From Nectonema munidae (lineage: Eukaryota > Nematomorpha > Nectonematoida > Nectonematidae), in NCBI GenBank assembly GCA_030549495.1, contig JAUIRK010000061.1, positions 310,001 through 374,000 on the forward strand: a stretch of DNA of 64,000 nt, read 5' to 3'. The notes below the pieces were generated by a model. The model saw nothing but the letters and a program-made list of their open reading frames with translations, ran no database searches and was not told the DNA's origin. Below, piece by piece: positions 58,065 to 64,000 of the stretch. Numbering within the stretch: the stretch's first letter is position 1; every line of letters begins with the position of its first letter. A program made the translations under genes and the position numbers.

Positions 58065-58994
58065 AAACAACAACAACAGTCTACTAAAAATAATTCACTC
58101 AAATGACAAATATGCGAAAGAATATATAATACTATACATATTTTTTAATGTATTGTACGTATATTTGAAAAAATATATTACGATACTATTTTTGCAATTT
58201 TTTGTTGCTCCATATAGACCAAATTTTTAATCATCTTTATTTGTTTCATTTGTTGGGCTAAGGTCAATATTGCAAAAAAACAAACTCAAAGCATTAAGAC
58301 ATTAATATTTTTAATTTAAAAAGCTATGTTAGAAAGACTGGAAATTTATACGAAAAATTTTTTCTTAAAACTGATCTGAAAGTGTGACATTTAAAGAAAT
58401 TACCCCTTTTTCAAGAAGTGACGACAAGTGAAACAAAAAGCTGCTTGTTTTGAAACTGAATATTCAAGCCAGGGATAGATTTTGTACCAAGAAGACTTGA
58501 ATTTTCTTTCATTTTTAGTTATGAGTTTGAAAGAGTTGTCATTGACGGGCTGACAAGGACCTTGATCTTTAGCTCCTAAGTCTTCAGGATACCTTTTATC
58601 ATTACTTTCATTATCATTAATAAAATCGTCAGTCGCATCAAGGGTAGGACTGGATTGCAGCTATACAAATTCATGGTTAAAAAATGAAAACTCGTAAAGC
58701 GAAAAACACAAAACGAATCAGATTGGTGAACATTATCTTGTTTTGTTTGCAATTTGCTTGCTTTGCAAAAGTAGAAAGAAATTTTCCTCATGATGCTTAA
58801 AATTGACATGTTAATAATATAAAGTAGTTCGAATGATTTTTCTAAATATATTCTCAAAAATGAAATAAAATGATTTATGAACAGTTATATCATCGCAAGT
58901 ATTAAAAAAATAAAAAATATTTTCTAAATTTACTACTTTTATGTGAAAAATACTCCTCATTTCAACTGAAAACATACTCTAAAAGCACTAAGAA

Positions 58995-59163
58995 GACCAA
59001 AACGTCCAAAAATCCCTAACTCTAACTCTAAAAATGTCACAACCCATTACCTAACTCGAAGCCTAACATTAAAAGTATCACAACCCTTCACCTAACCCTA
59101 AGTCTAACCTTTTATACATTTTGTTTTTCGGACGTTTTGGTTTCGGACGTTCGGTTTTTGACC
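58995..59163. repeat. GGACGTTTTGG-type short element, array unit 3
   Basis: Copy of 47092-47260. Confidence 0.55.
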
Positions 59164-59902
59164 AGACCCCAACTTGATTACAATATTATGAACACACAGA
59201 TTAGAGCTTACTTTGAAAAAGTTGAGCAATAAAAACTAGTATGTAGTAAATGGAAAGAAGGCCTTAAAATAGATGTCTTCTATAGAAAGTATGATGTCCC
59301 TTTCTTACGAGCCAATCAAAAATTATGATCCAATCAAAACACGTATGCTTGATACATTCTGTGATCAGAAAAAATTAAAGGCGAGACACATAAAAAGCCA
59401 TCCGTCTAGTCAGACACAAACATCAAATCTAAAACACATGTTTGTTCGCATTTTGTAAGAAAGTAGACAAACCTCAAAACGAAAAAGCGCCCACGCATTG
59501 TAAGACAGTAGACAAAATTATACAGTATGTATGATGAAGAGAGAGAAACAATGAAAACTTGATATTGGCTAGTAGTAAAGATGTTCGTACACTCAGTCTC
59601 TATCACATAACATAAGCATAAACTTGAAACAAATGACAACAGAAGAAAAGCAGACATACAATAGATCTCTTGTAGCCAACATGTGTTTTTCATTAAAGTT
59701 TGCTGCAAACAAGTATGATGAGTATTCAGCAGTATTTTTCGACCAACTCTAATGTCGACTTATCCCCTTGTTTTCAGAATAATTCAAGGCGATAGAAAAA
59801 TGATTAAGTTATTAAAACTTGCGAAGACAACTGTTATAATAAATAAGATATAAATTTTTTAACGACACTCAGAGGAGGCAAAAAAATCCAGGGGGGGGGG
59901 GG

Positions 59903-60064
59903 CAGTGGCGTAGCCAGAGGGGGCAAGGGGACAGTGCCCCCCCCCCCCAAATAGCTTTTCTGCCCCCCCCCCCCCCCCAAATAATTTTATTTCCAATATG
60001 CTTGCTCCCCTAAATTCCTTGCATGCCCCCCCCCCCCAACTTCCATTTTTTGGCTACGTCACTG
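59903..60064. mobile_element. hAT-type MITE with poly-G/poly-C, array unit 3
   Basis: Copy of 48007-48170 with G and C runs of yet other lengths (the middle C-run is longest, about 17). Confidence 0.85.
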
Positions 60065-60840
60065 AGGGGGGGGGGGGGGTTAGAAAAATTATTTTGAAAT
60101 GAGTTTATTCACAAAATGGATATTTTGCTTAGCGATTCTCAGTGAATAGAAAATTGAGGCAGAGTTGCATGCCAGTACCAAAATGAAAGAGTATGAGTGA
60201 ATTTTATATGTCTTGATTTCGGTGCTTTTTTCTCTATACCCAAGGGGTTTAAGCTTTTAGAGTCTAGACTAAAGGTAAACATTTATTTTATGAAAGTTAG
60301 TTTCACTGTTTCACGATTAATCATTCTGCACTGAACACTATGAAGGAAAGATAGGAAGGGGCTGATTTATTTTGCACCATGGGAAATTGTAAAACGAAGC
60401 TATATTGTAACAAAGTAAACAAATGTTGAAATTTTCACTCTAAAACCCATACACAGCAGTAAGGTAGAAAATTGTGCACATCATACCAGCATTATCATGA
60501 CATCGTAATATTTCAAACAGCATGCTCACCACTGACACGCTGGAAAACAACATTTCGTCGACGAAAAGAGATCTCATCGACAACAGAGACGAGATCTAAA
60601 ATTCGGATCTAAAAGTTTTAATTTCAATATATTATCTGTATATTTCGAACACACTCGGTTAGCTTTTGACAAATGATTTTTGCCGACGAAATCTGATTTT
60701 GTATAAAATATCTCGTTTTTGTTGGCAACTATAAAACAAAAGCTTCAATATTTTATATTTGAACAAACTTGATTTGGATGTAAATATCTTTTTTTGATTC
60801 TTGATTAAATCAATTTTTTTCCTTCATCCTTTATCTAATT

Positions 60841-61075
60841 CAGAGGTTCTTAACCCTGGGTCGTTTTGGGTCGCTAACAAAAATAAAACTTAATTATACG
60901 AGTAGAAATGAATACAGTCAGAAACCCATTTGATGTGAAAATTGAAGATATACCTCGGGAAATTTCTGATATCTACCAATTAGAAGAGCAACTCATTTAA
61001 ATAAAAACGACAAAGCTCTTGAATGTGATTTTAAAACAGAAACTTTGAGTGCCTTCTGGACATAAAGAAAAAGAA
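60841..61075 (+). pseudogene. ZBED5/FAM200-like hAT fragment, array unit 3
   Basis: Copy of 48948-49180, same frame changes. Confidence 0.65.
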
Positions 61076-61819
61076 GTGGTGGGGTTTTTAAAGCACTTAA
61101 TGACTTATAAACTCCACGTACATGTTAGAATTTATTTTCAACCACCTAGCTTTTTAGTATTGTTTTATAATTTTTTAAGAAAATAATTTTTGAGGTGCTT
61201 AATCTCCTTATTTTTTATTTGATTTTACATAACACTATCTCAATTCTTATTCCCATACATGCGCATATTTCAGTTAAATTCGGTATATCATATAACTAAG
61301 AACTATTGATAGTAAAGGATGATTAGAAAGTTTTCTGATTTATTTTTTTAATACTTCATTTTGATTTTTGAGAAATGTTGTCAAATATTACCCAAAACTC
61401 AAAATTCTTCTATCCACACCCGCATAACCGCGCAAATATTTTTATGTGGGTAATCGAGGATCGACCAAGTTTGACTGTATTATATTTTTTAGGTCTGTGA
61501 TTTTGTGTCTTGATCATATGATTACTTTCCTAATACTGCTAAGGAAAGATTATTATTCAATAGTAAAAGTAACTTCATAAATTTAAAGATGTATTTTTAT
61601 TTTAGGTCAGCGCACTTGAATTTTGGAATTAGCTTAAAGAAATATTTTTCTATCGCAAAATTTTTTAAAGTTTTCAATGCAAATACTTCAATGGCATAAC
61701 CAGCATTATTAACTTACGAATAACCTTTTGAATTGAAATAAATAAATTTTTTATAATGATAACAAATTTTACATTTTATGATTCGCACTTTATCAATTTT
61801 TCTCACTTTTATCAGAGTT

Positions 61820-62137
61820 TTTATTAAAATAGAACTTGCAAGTCTGGCTAGGACGCGGTTAAAACATGACTTCTGTCTTCTTAGTGTTCATTGTGAGGCG
61901 TTAGTTGTCACTGGCCCAAGATAACTTATAAGTTGATGACTGCATTTTCTGCTTATTCCTGGCGTTCAGTGTATGTTATCCACAAAAAATTTCAAATAAC
62001 TGTTCGTTTAAGCTTTGTTAAGGCAAGCAGTCGTCTTTGTTTATGCATCTTCCCATTAGTCCTGTACCTGATGCCTATTCCTTCTTCCTTGTAGAGAAAG
62101 GCGTTGATTAAAATGGTTGTTAATCTAACAAAGACCG
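61820..62137 (-). pseudogene. LINE reverse transcriptase fragment in array unit 4
   Basis: Copy of 43968-44285; shares AACTGTTCG with unit 3. Confidence 0.7.
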
Positions 62138-63186
62138 CAATTCTTCGAATCATTTTTTTAATGAAAATACTTTATATTATGTTTAATTCAGACCTTATAA
62201 AGATCAAAAATTAATAATTGGTTGTGCTTGAAAAAAGTCTCCTATTTTTGAGATGATAATCGGCAGCAGCAAAATATTAAATGTTAAATTTATTGAAAAT
62301 TGCTTAATATTCGTTTTTTGTATTTAAGTTAAAAAAGTTAAAAATTTCCTGGTTAAGGAACCTTTCATCTGCTGCAGATTTTCTGTCTTTTTGACAATTC
62401 TAGCAGTGTCGTTTAATTTGTGTTAACCTAACAAAATGATTTCCTTTATCATATTTAAATTCTTCATTGACTCTTTCTTTCAAACGCCTTGATTTCTGTG
62501 CATAATTTTTTTACAATTGGTGGAGGAAACATTTGAATTGAGAGATAAAGAAATTCTTTTCGTTTATAATAAAGTTATTTAGTCTTTTACACTCATAAAA
62601 TTGTTAGTTTTTAGCAATTTACTAAATGAAATCGAGCCTTTGTGTGAAAATAGGAAACCACGATTTTTTATTCTATTTCTTCTTCTGTATAAAGAAACTT
62701 ACTTATCAAGCATATCAGCATCTCATATGTAAAGTGACCAGACGTCCCGCTTTTGGCGAGACGGTCATGATTTTCAATAAATTGTCCCGGGGCATTTTAA
62801 AAAAGTCCGATTTTAGAAAAGAATGCATGACAAGCCAGAAAACGGCAATATACAATTTTCGGTGACCATATGACCACTTTGTCAGGATGTGAATTTCATA
62901 TTATTTTTGTTAATTTTTAGTTTGGTAAAAAATAATTATCACTATTTAGAATTGTTATTTACTTGATTTATTTTTTGGTTTTAAATTTTTTGTTTTAGCA
63001 GTTTTAATATTTTTTTATCATCAATAAAAGCTAAGTAAAAGATGATTGTTCGAAAAGTATAAAAAAAAAATGGAAATTTTGAGTTTGTAAAAAAATTGTG
63101 AAAAAATTAATTTTCAAAATATATTACTTTTTAAGTGTTTCATCGAAATTTATAAATTAGATTGATAATTTTTTTTTTATTTTTTA

Positions 63187-64000
63187 CTTGAAGTACAAAA
63201 AATATATTCTTATTTCTATATATACACTGTGTTCGTTGAAATGCTGAATGAATTTTGTGAAACTGCGGGAGTCGAAAATCAGAAAATACTTGGATACAGT
63301 AAAACGCGCTGGCTAGCTTTTTTGCCAGCTATGGAAATATATGATCCCTTGAAATCCTACTTTCTATCACAGGATAAATATTCTAGAATTTTAGAAGAGT
63401 TTTTTAAAGAAGATTCTTCTAAAATTTCGCTAGAGTTTGTACAAAATCAAGCAGCTCTTTTTCAAAATGCTATAAAATTTATTGAAGGTGACAAAATTTC
63501 TGTAATCGAAGTGGCAAATGAAGTTAATAATTTAAAATTTTAGTGTCGAGCGGTTAGACATTACAATGATATTGAACATTTTCATTGGGTTACATTAAAA
63601 CAAGAACTTAAATGGAATGATGTGCAAAAATCATTCGATTATATTACTCAAAATTTTCTATATAGTAATATTTCCGAAAATGAACTTTTTAATGAGGCAT
63701 AATTATTTAAAAAATATATTGATAATGAAAAGTTTAAATTTTGGGCATCAGCGAAAATCACGATAGAGAACAAATGGTTGGAAGCATTTCACCATTTTGA
63801 AGCAAACCATATTCTATATAATAATGCACTGAAGATAGTGGAATATGCACAGTCCTTACCAGGAACTAATGCTGCAACTGAACGTCTTTTTTCTACGGTG
63901 AATAAAGTATGGACATCAGAAAAATCACAATTAAGTGTTTAAAAGACTTTAAAAGCCATTTAATGTGTGAAATATAATCCAACGAGTTCTTGTGAAAAAT
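63187..64000 (+). pseudogene. hAT transposase C-terminal half in array unit 4 (cut by window end)
   Basis: Copy of 45335-46161 with the same stops; the last codons lie beyond the window. Confidence 0.85.

Larger units (their letters stand above)
55835..61783. repeat. 5.95-kb tandem array, unit 3 (5,949 bp)
   Basis: Same part order. Private or partly shared changes include TTACTCCTGG near 56003, one extra T in the run near 56208, one T fewer near 57222, and AAAAGCCATCC near 59394. Confidence 0.95.
61784..64000. repeat. 5.95-kb tandem array, unit 4 (cut by window end)
   Basis: Follows the other units for 2.2 kb to the end of the window, so the array continues beyond it. It shares AACTGTTCG with unit 3 and TTAAATTTTTTG with unit 1. 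Confidence 0.95.

Noticed and set aside
59060-59110. CCTAACCC motifs as interstitial telomere repeats
   Set aside because: Only irregular single occurrences inside a small dispersed element, not a tandem telomere run.
1-64000. CRISPR arrays, bacterial operons, tRNA or rRNA genes
   Set aside because: The repeats lack regular short-repeat/spacer structure, and no tRNA cloverleaf boxes or rRNA signatures were noticed by eye. A dedicated scan (tRNAscan-SE, Infernal) would settle RNA genes.

Overview
The window is AT-rich, intron-bearing eukaryotic DNA, almost certainly from an invertebrate animal (perhaps an arthropod; I cannot name the species). It has no bacterial gene organisation, the mobile elements are metazoan families (Helitron, hAT, piggyBac, CR1/Jockey-type LINEs, foldback and MITE-like hairpins), and the few splice signals are short animal-type introns of 48-59 nt. 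I recognised no LTR retrovirus, Polinton or other capsid- or envelope-bearing element.

Region by region: (1) 1-15045 is a tandem array of a large composite unit (copies A 1-5714, B 5715-13677, C 13678-15045). Each copy starts with an unrecognised 386-aa mobile-element-like reading frame and continues with hairpins, minisatellites and AT-rich duplications. Copy B is 2.25 kb longer because an internal 1,126-bp module is present three times. (2) 15046-19800 is Helitron territory: a minus-strand Rep pseudogene cut off at the threshold of its helicase domain, then two short non-autonomous Helitrons arranged 5' end to 5' end, making a palindrome of about 1.1 kb. (3) 19800-29300 holds LINE 3' fragments, a 1.06-kb foldback element inserted in one of them, a decayed hAT piece, several MITE-like hairpins and, on the minus strand at 25518-28370, exons with good splice signals that may belong to a host gene. 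(4) 29376-32360 is a nearly full-length but broken CR1/Jockey-type LINE, followed by decayed tandem repeats and another LINE 3' fragment. (5) 35101-36607 is a complete-ended hAT element with a perfect 8-bp target duplication and a decayed transposase. (6) 36981-40391 is a complete piggyBac element with TTAA duplications, matched inverted ends and a transposase that reads through one 48-nt intron with all three catalytic aspartates. It is the only element here that looks capable of coding. (7) 42340-43931 is a stack of broken piggyBac and hAT pieces. (8) 43932-64000 is a tandem array of a 5.95-kb unit (three full copies and the start of a fourth, nearly identical), itself built from a LINE fragment, two kinds of hAT fragment and a hAT-type MITE rich in poly-G/poly-C.

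The genes do not form a pathway. The window reads as heterochromatin-like or recently amplified repeat DNA in which transposons were inserted into each other and the composites then multiplied in tandem. The most notable items are the intact spliced piggyBac, the head-to-head Helitron palindrome, the foldback insertion inside a LINE, and the two unrelated tandem arrays with transposon-composite units.
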